Assembly: GCF_016908395.1 (NCBI RefSeq)
Contig: NZ_JAFBDU010000009.1
Location: forward strand, 62,001 to 126,000
Direction: 5' to 3'
Length of the DNA: 64,000 nt
DNA from: Metabacillus crassostreae
GTDB lineage: Bacteria > Bacillota > Bacilli > Bacillales > Bacillaceae
Shown: in pieces, positions 18,385-26,670 of the stretch
Position numbering within the stretch: the first letter of the stretch is position 1
How the letters are laid out: each line of letters begins with the position of its first letter
Position numbers and translations under genes: made by a program
Notes under the pieces: model-generated
The model's database searches: none
Seen by the model: the letters and a program-made list of their open reading frames with translations, nothing else
What the model was told of the DNA's origin: nothing

Positions 18385-18515
18385 AGTGTAATGGAGCGCA
18401 AGGCACTTGACTCCTGCGGGTGTTGAGGAAAGGCCGAGACCCCGCAGGCGGAGACGAGGAGGCTTGGCTTCCTCCCCGCGGAAAGCAAGTGTCTGGAGCG
18501 AAATGGAACGAACAC
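18385..18515. repeat. Intergenic repeat family 3, copy B
   Basis: The element of 14363-14486 in opposite orientation. Ends AGTGTAATGGAGCG and CGAACACT are inverted; the inner CACTTG/CAAGTG pair and the CTCCTGCGGG and GACCCCGCAGGCGG blocks are conserved. It lies 40 bp from a family 2 element in the 550-bp spacer between ytwF and cse60. Confidence 0.8.
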
Positions 18516-18568
18516 TCTTATATCACCATTGTATTAAAACAAAAAGTATGAGAAAATAACCCTTTGCA

Positions 18569-18754
18569 TTAATTTTCACGATAAATAATAAGTGCAGAAA
18601 AACAGTAAAGCTGATCTCCTTCATCATCTGTTGTAACAGCAACACTGTATTTTATATCTTGAACCTGTCCTTCACTCAAATCTGCTAAAAAAATATTTAA
18701 CCCTTCTTCTAAGTCTTTCTCATGTTCTTCATCAAATAAAGCAACCTTTAACAT
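18569..18754 (-). CDS. cse60: Sporulation protein Cse60 (YteV family)
   Basis: A 61-residue acidic protein (VALFDEEHEKDLEEGL ... DIKYSVAV ... QLYCFSALIIYR) that matches the short Cse60 family, whose B. subtilis member is made early in the mother cell under sigma-E. AAGGATGTG precedes the ATG. No catalytic motif is seen. A candidate sigma-E promoter is upstream. It is followed by ytfP in the opposite, upstream, direction with its own start. Confidence 0.8.
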   Translation of the reverse strand: MLKVALFDEEHEKDLEEGLNIFLADLSEGQVQDIKYSVAVTTDDEGDQLYCFSALIIYREN

Positions 18755-18766
18755 CTATTCACATCC

Positions 18767-18793
18767 TTTATATGAAAAAATGTATCAATATAC
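18767..18793 (-). promoter_or_regulatory. Candidate sigma-E promoter of cse60
   Basis: On the minus strand GTATATT (18793-18787), a 12-bp gap, and CATATAAA (18774-18767), 13 bp before the cse60 start. It resembles the sigma-E consensus (KMATATT / CATACAMT) but with several mismatches. Confidence 0.35.
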
Positions 18794-18827
18794 TATATTT
18801 GATTAATGAACTTAATATGACCAGAAG

Positions 18828-20120
18828 TTATAATGAAGGTTGATCAGTTTGTGAATAAATAGCAGCATTCATTCCGGCAAGACGACCAGTTACTAAAGCT
18901 GATGTAATATTATATCCACCTGTATAGCCATGGATATCTAGGATTTCTCCACAGAAATAAAGACCAGCTTTGAATTTTGATGACATTTCACGTGGATGTA
19001 TTTCTTTTACAGAAACACCACCACCAGTCACGAATGCTTTTTCAAGTGATAATGTTCCATGAACATTAAATTGAAATTGCTTACAATCCTTCACAAATGA
19101 TCGGAGCTTTTCATTTGAAAGATTATCGTATGTTACTAGTGTATCAATATCATTTTTTTCTAATAAATATAGTAAATACCTTTCTGGTAAAAGGCCTTTT
19201 AGGACATTTTTAATTGCCTTTTTTGCGTCTTGCTTTAAATCCTTGACAATCGATTGAAACAGTTGTTCTTCGTTTATTGAAGGAACAGCATCAATACTAA
19301 CTGTAATAGCATTTGTTTTAAATTTTTTCATTGCTTTTACAACATACTGACTACATCTTAAAACTGCTGGACCTGAAATTCCAAAATGGGTAAAAATCAT
19401 ATCCATTTTATGAGTAATAATAGCTTTTCCTTTTGGATTCAAAACACTTAAGGCAACATCCCTTAAAGAAAGACCTTGCAGCGTTTTATCCTGAATAAAA
19501 CGTTCATTTGATGTAAGTGGTACTTCAGTGGGGAAAAGCTCAGCAATTGAATGTCCTGCCTTCTCAGCCCAAGCATAACCATCTCCGGTACTTCCTGTAT
19601 GTGGTACACTTTTTCCTCCAACTGCTAGTACAACTGCCTTTGTTCGTATTGCTTCACCACTAATAAGCTGTACTGTCTGGACTTTTTCTTCATCATAAAT
19701 CACATCTTTAACAGGTTCATTTGTACGGATGGTTACATTTAATCGCTGTAATTCACTTAGTAAGGCATCGACTACTGATTGAGCTTTATCACTTACTGGA
19801 AACATTCGTCCATGATCTTCTTCTTTTAGCTGTATACCTAGATTTTCAAAGAATTTAATAATATCCTCATTACTAAATTCAGAGAAAGCACTGTATAAAA
19901 ACCTTCCGTTACCAGGTATATGTTTGATGATTTCATCTATTGGTAAACGGTTTGTCACATTGCAGCGACCTCCACCAGAGATAGCAAGCTTTCTTCCAAG
20001 TTTATTACCTTTGTCTAAAAGAAGAACCTTTGCTTTTTTTTCTCCAGCGGCAATTGCTGCCATTAATCCTGATGGTCCACCGCCTATTACAACAACATCA
20101 TACTTCATTGAGTTATTCAC
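18828..20120 (-). CDS. ytfP: FAD-dependent oxidoreductase YtfP (HI0933/BaiN family)
   Basis: A 430-residue flavoprotein. The N-terminal dinucleotide loop GGGPSG is at 13-18, the family motif GGGRCNVTN at 49-57, and the C-terminal GGVSVKEI ... [18 protein letters not shown] segment binds the flavin isoalloxazine side. Members of this family are found in most bacteria; a link to cell-surface or bile-acid-like substrates in some species does not settle the function here. It is divergent from murJ, which is 190 bp away. Length fits B. subtilis YtfP. Confidence 0.9.
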   Translation of the reverse strand: MNNSMKYDVVVIGGGPSGLMAAIAAGEKKAKVLLLDKGNKLGRKLAISGGGRCNVTNRLPIDEIIKHIPGNGRFLYSAFSEFSNEDIIKFFENLGIQLKEEDHGRMFPVSDKAQSVVDALLSELQRLNVTIRTNEPVKDVIYDEEKVQTVQLISGEAIRTKAVVLAVGGKSVPHTGSTGDGYAWAEKAGHSIAELFPTEVPLTSNERFIQDKTLQGLSLRDVALSVLNPKGKAIITHKMDMIFTHFGISGPAVLRCSQYVVKAMKKFKTNAITVSIDAVPSINEEQLFQSIVKDLKQDAKKAIKNVLKGLLPERYLLYLLEKNDIDTLVTYDNLSNEKLRSFVKDCKQFQFNVHGTLSLEKAFVTGGGVSVKEIHPREMSSKFKAGLYFCGEILDIHGYTGGYNITSALVTGRLAGMNAAIYSQTDQPSL

Positions 20121-20258
20121 ACCTTCATTTCTTAAGTTTGCTTCTCATATTATACTTGAAGAAAAAGAAAAACCAAAAAAAATGTAAAATAAGACATATT
20201 TATGATATATGAAATCTGGTTAAGCTAAATACAAACTTATGGTATAAGCGTAGGATTA

Positions 20259-20267
20259 TGGTAAAAT
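20259..20267 (+). promoter_or_regulatory. Extended -10 promoter of murJ
   Basis: TGGTAAAAT with TAAAAT at 20262-20267, 43 bp before the murJ start. No convincing -35 box. Confidence 0.45.
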
Positions 20268-20310
20268 AGAAAAGTTGAATCTTCATAGAGAAGAATGGTG
20301 AAGCAGAATT

Positions 20311-21942
20311 ATGTCGAATAAACTTTTAAGAGGAACGTTTATATTAACGTTAGGTACATATGTTTCAAGAATCTTAGGAATGATTTATCTTATTCCTTTT
20401 GCTGCAATGGTTGGAACAACGGGTGGTGGTTTGTTTCAAACTGGTTACGCACAATATACGATCTTTTTGAGTATTGCAACTGCGGGATTTCCGGCAGCTA
20501 TTTCAAAATTCGTATCTAAATATAATTCAATGGGAGATTACCAAACAAGTCGAAGGATGTTTAAATCTGGAATCGTGGTGATGTTAGCTACTGGATTTAT
20601 TGCCTTTGCTCTTTTATATGCACTTGCACCTATGCTAGCAATAAGTGCACTTGCAGATGAGAATCTTAATGGTGTGACAGTAGAGGATGCAATTTTTGTT
20701 ATTCGAATGGTCAGTATCGCCCTTATAGTAGTTCCATTAATGAGTCTCATTCGTGGCTTTTTTCAAGGACATCAATCGATGGGACCAACAGCTGTTTCAC
20801 AGGTTGTTGAACAATTAGTAAGAATTGTGTTCTTATTAACATCAACATATTTAATTCTCAATGTTCTAAATGGTGATCTTGTCTTAGCGGTTGGTTATGC
20901 AACATTTGCAGCATTTGTAGGTGCGATAGGTGGGCTCCTAGTTTTATTAGTATATTGGATACGCCGAAAGCACTCACTTTTAGCGATGCAGACAGAGCAT
21001 GTGGAGTCAGAGCCAATACCAATTAGAATCATGTTTAAAGAAGTGTTTCGGTATGCTGGTCCATTTGTGTTTGTTGGCTTGGCAATCCCGATCTATAATT
21101 ATATAGATACGAATACATTTAATCGTGCCATGTTAAGTGTTGGAAATGAAAAATCCTATACTTTAGATATGTATACAGTTTTGCTCCTGTACGTTCCAAA
21201 ATTAGTTATGATTCCAGTATCACTAGCAACAGCATTCGGTTTAACACTAATTCCAACTATAACTGAATCATTTACTAGTAATAATCGAGCATTGCTACAT
21301 AAGCAAATAAATCAAACATTACAAATTATTATGTTTTTAGTTTTACCAGCAGTTGTAGGATTATCTGTTTTAGCGGGTCCTGCGTACAATATCTTTTATG
21401 CAGGTACATCTGAAGAGATAGGTAAACATATTTTAATGTGGTATGCACCGATTGCCTTACTGTTTTCTCTTTTTACAGTGAATGCTGCTATATTACAAGG
21501 AATAAATAAACAAAAGCTGGCTGTTATTAGTTTGGTCATAGGACTGATAGTAAAGCTTGCTTTAAATTCCACATTCATTCAATTGTTTGAAGGAGTTGGA
21601 TCTATTTTAGCAACAGCTGCAGGCTATTCTGTATCCTTATTATATGGTTTTGCGATGATTAAGCGCCATGCAGGATTTTCATTTAAATTATTAATCAAAC
21701 GATCAGTGTTAATTATTATGTTATCAATATTTATGGGTCTAGCAGTGTCTGTGTCTCAATCTGTTTTAAGTATATTTATTAACTATACTGATGGTAGGAT
21801 GCAATCTGTTATTGTGGGTGGTTGTTCGGTTATATTAGGTGCAGCAATTTATTTATACTTAGCTTATCGCTCACACCTACTTGAAAAACTATTAGGAAAT
21901 AAGCTAAATCGTTTCTTTCCTAAAGCAAAATCGGTTGAATAG
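20311..21942 (+). CDS. murJ: Lipid II flippase MurJ (YtgP)
   Basis: A 543-residue polytopic protein of the MOP (MATE-like, SpoVB/MurJ) superfamily with about fourteen hydrophobic segments. The N-terminus LLRGTFILTLGTYVSRILGM and the GFPAAISKFVSKYN segment identify the YtgP branch. In B. subtilis YtgP is one of two proteins (with Amj) that move lipid II across the membrane for peptidoglycan assembly. Positively charged residues in the first helix (R7, R20) fit this role. It is a single-gene unit with a promoter and a terminator. murC further right in the window acts earlier in the same pathway. Confidence 0.92.
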   Translation: MSNKLLRGTFILTLGTYVSRILGMIYLIPFAAMVGTTGGGLFQTGYAQYTIFLSIATAGFPAAISKFVSKYNSMGDYQTSRRMFKSGIVVMLATGFIAFALLYALAPMLAISALADENLNGVTVEDAIFVIRMVSIALIVVPLMSLIRGFFQGHQSMGPTAVSQVVEQLVRIVFLLTSTYLILNVLNGDLVLAVGYATFAAFVGAIGGLLVLLVYWIRRKHSLLAMQTEHVESEPIPIRIMFKEVFRYAGPFVFVGLAIPIYNYIDTNTFNRAMLSVGNEKSYTLDMYTVLLLYVPKLVMIPVSLATAFGLTLIPTITESFTSNNRALLHKQINQTLQIIMFLVLPAVVGLSVLAGPAYNIFYAGTSEEIGKHILMWYAPIALLFSLFTVNAAILQGINKQKLAVISLVIGLIVKLALNSTFIQLFEGVGSILATAAGYSVSLLYGFAMIKRHAGFSFKLLIKRSVLIIMLSIFMGLAVSVSQSVLSIFINYTDGRMQSVIVGGCSVILGAAIYLYLAYRSHLLEKLLGNKLNRFFPKAKSVE

Positions 21943-21990
21943 ATTGAAACAATTGAATTCCGGATAAAATATAGGTAACTTTATAGTGCG

Positions 21991-22017
21991 AACTCGGCAT
22001 GCTGCCGAGTTTTTTTC
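21991..22017 (+). terminator. murJ terminator
   Basis: AACTCGGCA - TGC - TGCCGAGTT followed by a T-run; very stable. Confidence 0.9.
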
Positions 22018-22019
22018 TA

Positions 22020-22280
22020 GGCTCTGTTAAACGTTGTTGTTGATTTTCGTTACAGGCATTCGCTTTCCCGGGGAAAAAGTATCTTTTTTCCTAGGGAAGA
22101 ATAATGAAAAATCCCAACTGCCGGCTTTTTCAAAGGACAATTCTTCCTAGGTCCGGGAGCCTCCTCGTATGCTGCGCGCCTGTGGGGTCTCCCTTTGACA
22201 TGCTTCTCTAAGCAGGAGTCTCATATATTCACCTCCAATCAACAATATGCAAAAAATCAACATTAACTTTTAACATAGCC
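22020..22280. repeat. Intergenic repeat family 1, copy 1, with a nested palindromic insertion
   Basis: A 261-bp element with ends GGCTCTGTTAAAC and TTTTAACATAGCC. Outside the insertion it matches the copy at 49197-49382 closely (CAGGCATTCGCTTTCC, TCCGGGAGCCTCCTC, GGTCTCCCTTTGACA, AGCAGGAGTCTCATATATTC). After CGCTTTCC it has about 80 extra bases. These hold GGAAAAAG-TAT-CTTTTTTCC and a further inverted repeat bounded by CCTAGG on both sides (about 22082-22141). It ends 32 bp before the rsuA start. Confidence 0.88.
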
Positions 22281-22311
22281 TTTTTCTAAGGATATTATAG
22301 GGGGTAAGGAA

Positions 22312-23049
22312 ATGAGAATTGATAAATTATTAGCGAATTCTGGATTTGGAACTCGTAAAGAAGTGAAGAAAATGTTAAAAACAGGTGTTGTAAAAGTGGA
22401 TGGTGTAGCAATAAAGGATCCCAAAACTCAAGTGGATCCAGATGCACAGACAGTTACTGTTAATGAAGACAGAGTTGAATATAAGGAGTTTGTGTATTTA
22501 TTAATGAATAAACCGGCGGGGTATCTTTCGGCTACAGAGGATGAAGTACAAGAAACAGTTATCGATTTGCTTCAAATGGAGGATGCTGTTTGTCAGCCAT
22601 TTCCTGTAGGGCGTCTTGATAAAGATACAGAAGGCTTATTGTTATTAACAAATGATGGTCATCTGTCACATCAACTACTATCACCAAAAAAACATGTGCC
22701 TAAAACTTACTTTGCTGACATATTAGGGGAAGTAACCGATGAAGATATAGACTCATTCAGACGAGGTGTAGAGCTTGATGATGGGTATGTCACAAAGCCT
22801 GCTATACTTGAAATTCTGACATCTGGAGACTCATCAACGATCCATGTCACGATTACTGAAGGGAAATATCATCAAGTAAAAAGAATGTTTGAATCTGTAG
22901 GGAAAAAGGTTACGTATTTAAAAAGAATTTCTATGGGACCTATTTCTTTGGATGAAGATGAATTGAAAACAGGGGAATATCGCGAATTAACAGAAGATGA
23001 ACTAGAATCCTTAAGAAACGCTCAACCTATTGATGTTACGAACGAGTAG
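22312..23049 (+). CDS. rsuA: RsuA/RluB-type rRNA pseudouridine synthase
   Basis: A 245-residue enzyme with an N-terminal S4 RNA-binding domain (1-60, RIDKLLANSGFGTRKEVKK) and a catalytic domain with GRLDKDTEG at 100-108; D103 is the catalytic aspartate. It isomerises a uridine in rRNA. The family is split between small-subunit (RsuA) and large-subunit (RluB/E/F) enzymes and I cannot fix the target base; B. subtilis YtzG, at this position, is annotated as RsuA. GGGGGTAAGG precedes the ATG. Confidence 0.88.
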   Translation: MRIDKLLANSGFGTRKEVKKMLKTGVVKVDGVAIKDPKTQVDPDAQTVTVNEDRVEYKEFVYLLMNKPAGYLSATEDEVQETVIDLLQMEDAVCQPFPVGRLDKDTEGLLLLTNDGHLSHQLLSPKKHVPKTYFADILGEVTDEDIDSFRRGVELDDGYVTKPAILEILTSGDSSTIHVTITEGKYHQVKRMFESVGKKVTYLKRISMGPISLDEDELKTGEYRELTEDELESLRNAQPIDVTNE

Positions 23050-23070
23050 TAACTAGTAATTTCATAGCAA

Positions 23071-23105
23071 AAAAGAGGAACCTTTTACGAGAAGGTTCCT
23101 TTTAT
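23071..23105 (+). terminator. Terminator downstream of rsuA
   Basis: AAAAGAGGAACCTT pairs with AAGGTTCCTTTT around TTACGAG; suitable for transcripts from either side. Confidence 0.8.
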
Positions 23106-23137
23106 GTATAGTTTAAATAATTTTTAATAATAAGATA

Positions 23138-23359
23138 TTACGAAGACATTTTAACTTTTTTATTTGTAGTTGACCATTTACCTCTTGTTGGGCTGTGAAC
23201 CAAATCGTTGTATGCTAATACATTTAGATCACGTTGAATCGTTCTAGGAGTTATACCAAATTCGTCAACGAGTTGTTGTGTTGTCACAGTTCCTCGTTCA
23301 TTAATAAACATGTAGACTGATTTGATTCTGGTTAGCATACGGTTTGTTGAAGGTTTCAA
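23138..23359 (-). CDS. ytzE: DeoR-type helix-turn-helix protein YtzE
   Basis: A 73-residue protein that is only the DeoR winged helix-turn-helix (SVYMFINERGTVTTQQLVDEF, TPRTIQRDLNVL) with a short basic tail, without the sugar-binding domain of full DeoR regulators. I chose the TTG at 23359 because AAGGAGTGG is upstream and the length matches B. subtilis YtzE; the extension to 23422 is not conserved. Convergent with rsuA. The target genes are unknown. Confidence 0.85.
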   Translation of the reverse strand: MKPSTNRMLTRIKSVYMFINERGTVTTQQLVDEFGITPRTIQRDLNVLAYNDLVHSPTRGKWSTTNKKVKMSS

Positions 23360-23668
23360 AAAACCACTCCTTATCGTTTGATCGCACTGGCTATGCCTAC
23401 TACAACCTTTCGATGACTGCAACTTCAGATGTCACTTCATACATATGTTATTAAGTGGTAAAACGTTACAACAATATTTTACACGATTTCGACACAAATA
23501 ATCCAGAGAAATGTTTCAATTTACGAAATATTTACATTTTAAATAACCATTTAAGTCAATTATTTTGATTATTATTATCCTTAAGGCAGTCCAAATTTAA
23601 AAATAAAGTTTGTGATGAAATAAGAGTTAATGATAAAAAACGAGGACCTTTGATACAACTAACTTATG

Positions 23669-23686
23669 TAAGCACGCGCGTACTTA
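23669..23686. promoter_or_regulatory. 18-bp palindrome upstream of ythPQ, candidate operator
   Basis: TAAGCACGCGCGTACTTA, palindromic except for one mismatched pair (C/A at positions 5 and 14). The CGCGCG centre stands out in a very AT-rich 450-bp spacer between ytzE and ythP. It is 122 bp before ythP. The binding protein is unknown. The rest of 23360-23807 shows nothing else I can support. Confidence 0.4.
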
Positions 23687-23807
23687 ATATAATAAATTTA
23701 TATGACTCCTATTCTGAATACTATGACAATTAATTTGTTTTTCTTGAATATTTTTATGAATCTTTTTTTCTATTGTTATCGTATTAAGAAAGAAGGAGTG
23801 GAAATGG

Positions 23808-24521
23808 ATGAATATGTTAACTGTTAAAATAAATGAAGCAGGATATGAAGAAAAACAATCAATTATAAAGGACATTGACTTTTCTTTATCAAGTGGTGAG
23901 TTGATTGGAATTATCGGACCAAATGGTGCTGGGAAAAGCACAACGATTAAAACAATATTAGGAGTTATTGAATATGTTAATGGTGAAGTTATGTGGAAAA
24001 AAGGAAGTGTATATGCATATATCCCTGAAAAGCCGATATTTTATGAACATTTAACATTATGGGAACATCTAGATTTATTAGCTTCTATTAACGGAATTGA
24101 TGATATAACCCTTGAACAAAGAAGCCATGAATTTCTTGAAGCTTTTAAAATGGAAAAAGTGAAGCATGAAATGCCAGCAACTTTTTCAAAGGGCATGCAG
24201 CAAAAAGTAATGATCATACAAGCCCTTTTACTAAAGCCTGATGTTTATATAGTTGATGAACCATTTATTGGTTTAGATCCTAGTGCGATTAAAAGGTTTT
24301 TAGAAATAATGGAGCAGGAAAGAAAAAGAGGAGCAAGCATATTAATGTCTACACATGTTCTTGATACGGCTGAGAGGATATGTGATCGCTTTATCCTTAT
24401 TTCAGATGGAACAATTGTAGCAGAGGGAACTCTAGATAAAATACAGCTAGCGAGTGGAGTACCTAATTCATCTTTACTAGACTGTTTCCACATTATAGCT
24501 GAAGGAAGATCTTCGAGATGA
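23808..24521 (+). CDS. ythP: ABC transporter ATP-binding protein YthP (EcsA-like)
   Basis: A 237-residue ATPase: Walker A GPNGAGKST at 37-45, a degenerate signature FSKGMQQK, Walker B VYIVDEPFIGLD and switch histidine STHVLD. It is closest in style to EcsA. The start has GAAGGAGTGG, and its end overlaps the permease gene by four bases. Together they match the ythP-ythQ pair of B. subtilis, which sits near ytzE. The substrate is unknown; the related Ecs system affects protein secretion and processing. Confidence 0.87.
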   Translation: MNMLTVKINEAGYEEKQSIIKDIDFSLSSGELIGIIGPNGAGKSTTIKTILGVIEYVNGEVMWKKGSVYAYIPEKPIFYEHLTLWEHLDLLASINGIDDITLEQRSHEFLEAFKMEKVKHEMPATFSKGMQQKVMIIQALLLKPDVYIVDEPFIGLDPSAIKRFLEIMEQERKRGASILMSTHVLDTAERICDRFILISDGTIVAEGTLDKIQLASGVPNSSLLDCFHIIAEGRSSR

Positions 24522-25681
24522 ATGGAAAACAATTATGGATAAAACGTGCAAAAATTGATTGGCGTTATCAATCTAACATTCTTCTATCTGTTTTTGATTG
24601 GACAATAATCGTCTATCTTCTTATTCCTTCTCTGATTTTTGGAGGAATTGCTTATCATTCCTTTTGGCACTCACTTCCAATTTGGTTAAGTAATGTTCCA
24701 ATATTCGTGTATTTCTTAGGCTGTTATCTATTATCAGGGCAAGGATTAATTCGTACATATATGGAGGAAGCGGATCAGCTATATTTAATACAACACACCT
24801 CGAAAATGGTGGAGCTAAGATATATAAGTGCACTATATTCTATTTGTTTAATCTTATTTAAATGGCTGTGTATTTACTTTCTTTTGTTACCACTAACAAA
24901 TCATTTTGATTCAATAAAATTAAGTCATTTTGTTCAGCTTATTTTTTATTTCTTTAGCTTAAATATGTTAATCGTGTCCTATAAACAAGCCATATATCAT
25001 TTAAGTACTATTAAGAAAGTGTTTATAGATATTTTCTCGTTTTTGCTTTTTGCATGTGTTTCTTATTTCGCTGTACGATCACAATTAAATAACGTGAATT
25101 TCTCTATAGTAATCTCTGTTCTATTTATTTTCTTATCTCTATGGCAAATTAGGGTTTATCAAGGTCAATATAAAACATTTTATACTGATGTCGAAAAGGA
25201 ACAAGTGAATAAAGGGAAGTTAATCAGATTTTTGTTTGCGGTAAATCCTGAAATAAACGTACCAAGGGTAAAAAAGCTAAAAAAGAAATCTTGGTTATTA
25301 TGGCGTAATTCTACAAGGATTTTTAGTGACCGTAATCCTGTAAATGGTGTTACAGAGCTTTTTATCAAGGAATTTCTTCGAGGGAAATCAAATGTAATTA
25401 ATTATCTACAGCTTATTTCCATTACGAGTACGATGGTTTTATTAACACCAATATGGTTAAAATGGCTTACTTTTATAGCCTTTTGGTTTTTCTTTAAAGA
25501 ATGGCTTGTTTTACTCTTTAAAGAAATAATCAAGCAAAATCCATATTTATCTAAAGATTATGGTAAGGAGGATTATGTGTTTCTTTCACAAAAGAAATGT
25601 GAAAAATTAATTGTGCTACCAGCTATTTTATTCGTTTTATTCTTAACCATTCTTTCAACAGTATTTTCATATCTGATATAG
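24518..25681 (+). CDS. ythQ: EcsB-like ABC permease YthQ
   Basis: A 387-residue membrane protein with about eight hydrophobic segments and the EcsB-type N-terminus (LWIKRAKIDWRYQSNILLSV) and the LWRNSTRIFSDRNPVNGVTELF loop ahead of the second membrane block. It is coupled to ythP by an ATGA overlap and is its membrane partner. A paired sequence with a T-rich end at about 25753-25804 probably terminates the transcript. Confidence 0.85.
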   Translation: MNGKQLWIKRAKIDWRYQSNILLSVFDWTIIVYLLIPSLIFGGIAYHSFWHSLPIWLSNVPIFVYFLGCYLLSGQGLIRTYMEEADQLYLIQHTSKMVELRYISALYSICLILFKWLCIYFLLLPLTNHFDSIKLSHFVQLIFYFFSLNMLIVSYKQAIYHLSTIKKVFIDIFSFLLFACVSYFAVRSQLNNVNFSIVISVLFIFLSLWQIRVYQGQYKTFYTDVEKEQVNKGKLIRFLFAVNPEINVPRVKKLKKKSWLLWRNSTRIFSDRNPVNGVTELFIKEFLRGKSNVINYLQLISITSTMVLLTPIWLKWLTFIAFWFFFKEWLVLLFKEIIKQNPYLSKDYGKEDYVFLSQKKCEKLIVLPAILFVLFLTILSTVFSYLI

Positions 25682-25752
25682 CTACTTTATTGGTTGTGAA
25701 AATATGGTAAATGAAAACAGCTTAGTTCTAAAGGGTATAATTCAAAATAACT

Positions 25753-25806
25753 TGAAAAGACCACATTCATTTTGAATAGTGTTTCATCTTGTGGTACTCT
25801 TTTGCA
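25753..25806 (+). terminator. Possible terminator of ythPQ
   Basis: AAAAGACCACA can pair with TGTGGTACTCTTTT across a 24-base loop. The stem has bulges, so this is uncertain. Confidence 0.4.
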
Positions 25807-25846
25807 TATATAAATAGATATGAGTGGCTAACGGAGGGAAATGTTT

Positions 25847-26593
25847 TTGATTATATTAAAAAGTAAACGTGAAATAGAATTAATGCACAAAGCTGGGCAG
25901 CTATTAGCAAACTGTCATAAAGAGATAGCTAAAATGATACAGCCTGGTGTTACAACTCTTGAGGTTGATAAATTTGTTGATGAGTATCTAGCTCAACATG
26001 GTGCTACTCCTGAACAAAAAGGTTATAAAGGTTATGAATATGCAACTTGTGCATCAATAAATGATGAAATTTGCCATGGATTCCCAAGGAATACACCATT
26101 GCAGAACGGCGATATTGTGACAATTGATATGGTTGTTAATCTAAATGGTGCATTAGCAGATTCAGCTTGGTCATATGCTGTTGGTGAGGTTTCAGAAGAA
26201 GCAACTCGTCTTTTGCATATTACAGAAGAAGCTTTGAATCGTGCTGTTACTCAATCAGTTATTGGTAATCGAATCGGAGACATCGGTTATGCAATTCAAT
26301 CGTATGTTGAAGGTGAAGGTTTATCTGTTGTAAGAGATTTTACTGGTCACGGTATTGGCAGAACCATCCATGAAGCTCCAACGATCCTTCATTATGGAGA
26401 ACAAAATAAAGGGGTTCGTTTAAAGGAAGGTATGGTTATTACAATTGAGCCAATGGTCAATTTGGGTGCATGGCAATCAAAAATGGATGATAACAAATGG
26501 ACGGCTAGAACAATTGATGGTAAGCTATCAGCTCAATATGAACATACGATTGCCATTACAAAAGAAGGACCACTTATTTTAACAAAACAATAA
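25847..26593 (+). CDS. Type I methionine aminopeptidase (MapB/YflG-like)
   Basis: A 248-residue M24 metallopeptidase. The ligand-bearing motifs are all present: the aspartate of VTIDMVV, the second aspartate in GALADSAW, the histidine of GHGIGR, and the glutamates of TIEPMV and YEHTIAI. It removes N-terminal Met from new proteins. I prefer the TTG at 25847, eight bases after GGAGGG; the ATG at 25841 is too close to that site. It is not next to ribosomal genes, so it is the second, stand-alone paralogue type. A bidirectional terminator follows. Confidence 0.9.
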   Translation: MIILKSKREIELMHKAGQLLANCHKEIAKMIQPGVTTLEVDKFVDEYLAQHGATPEQKGYKGYEYATCASINDEICHGFPRNTPLQNGDIVTIDMVVNLNGALADSAWSYAVGEVSEEATRLLHITEEALNRAVTQSVIGNRIGDIGYAIQSYVEGEGLSVVRDFTGHGIGRTIHEAPTILHYGEQNKGVRLKEGMVITIEPMVNLGAWQSKMDDNKWTARTIDGKLSAQYEHTIAITKEGPLILTKQ

Positions 26594-26596
26594 CAT

Positions 26597-26637
26597 AAAA
26601 AAGTCCGATTACAAGGAAATAGTAATCGGACTTTTTT
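26597..26637. terminator. Bidirectional terminator between map and pbuO
   Basis: AAAAAAGTCCGATTAC and GTAATCGGACTTTTTT form a perfect 16-pair stem with a 9-base loop; T-runs on both strands serve the two convergent genes. Confidence 0.92.
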
Positions 26638-26670
26638 CGTTTGAAATTTGTTTATTTCTTTATCTAGTAA

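Noticed and set aside
22020-22280. Insertion sequence
   Set aside because: Inverted ends exist but there is no transposase frame; it is better described as a small intergenic repeat.
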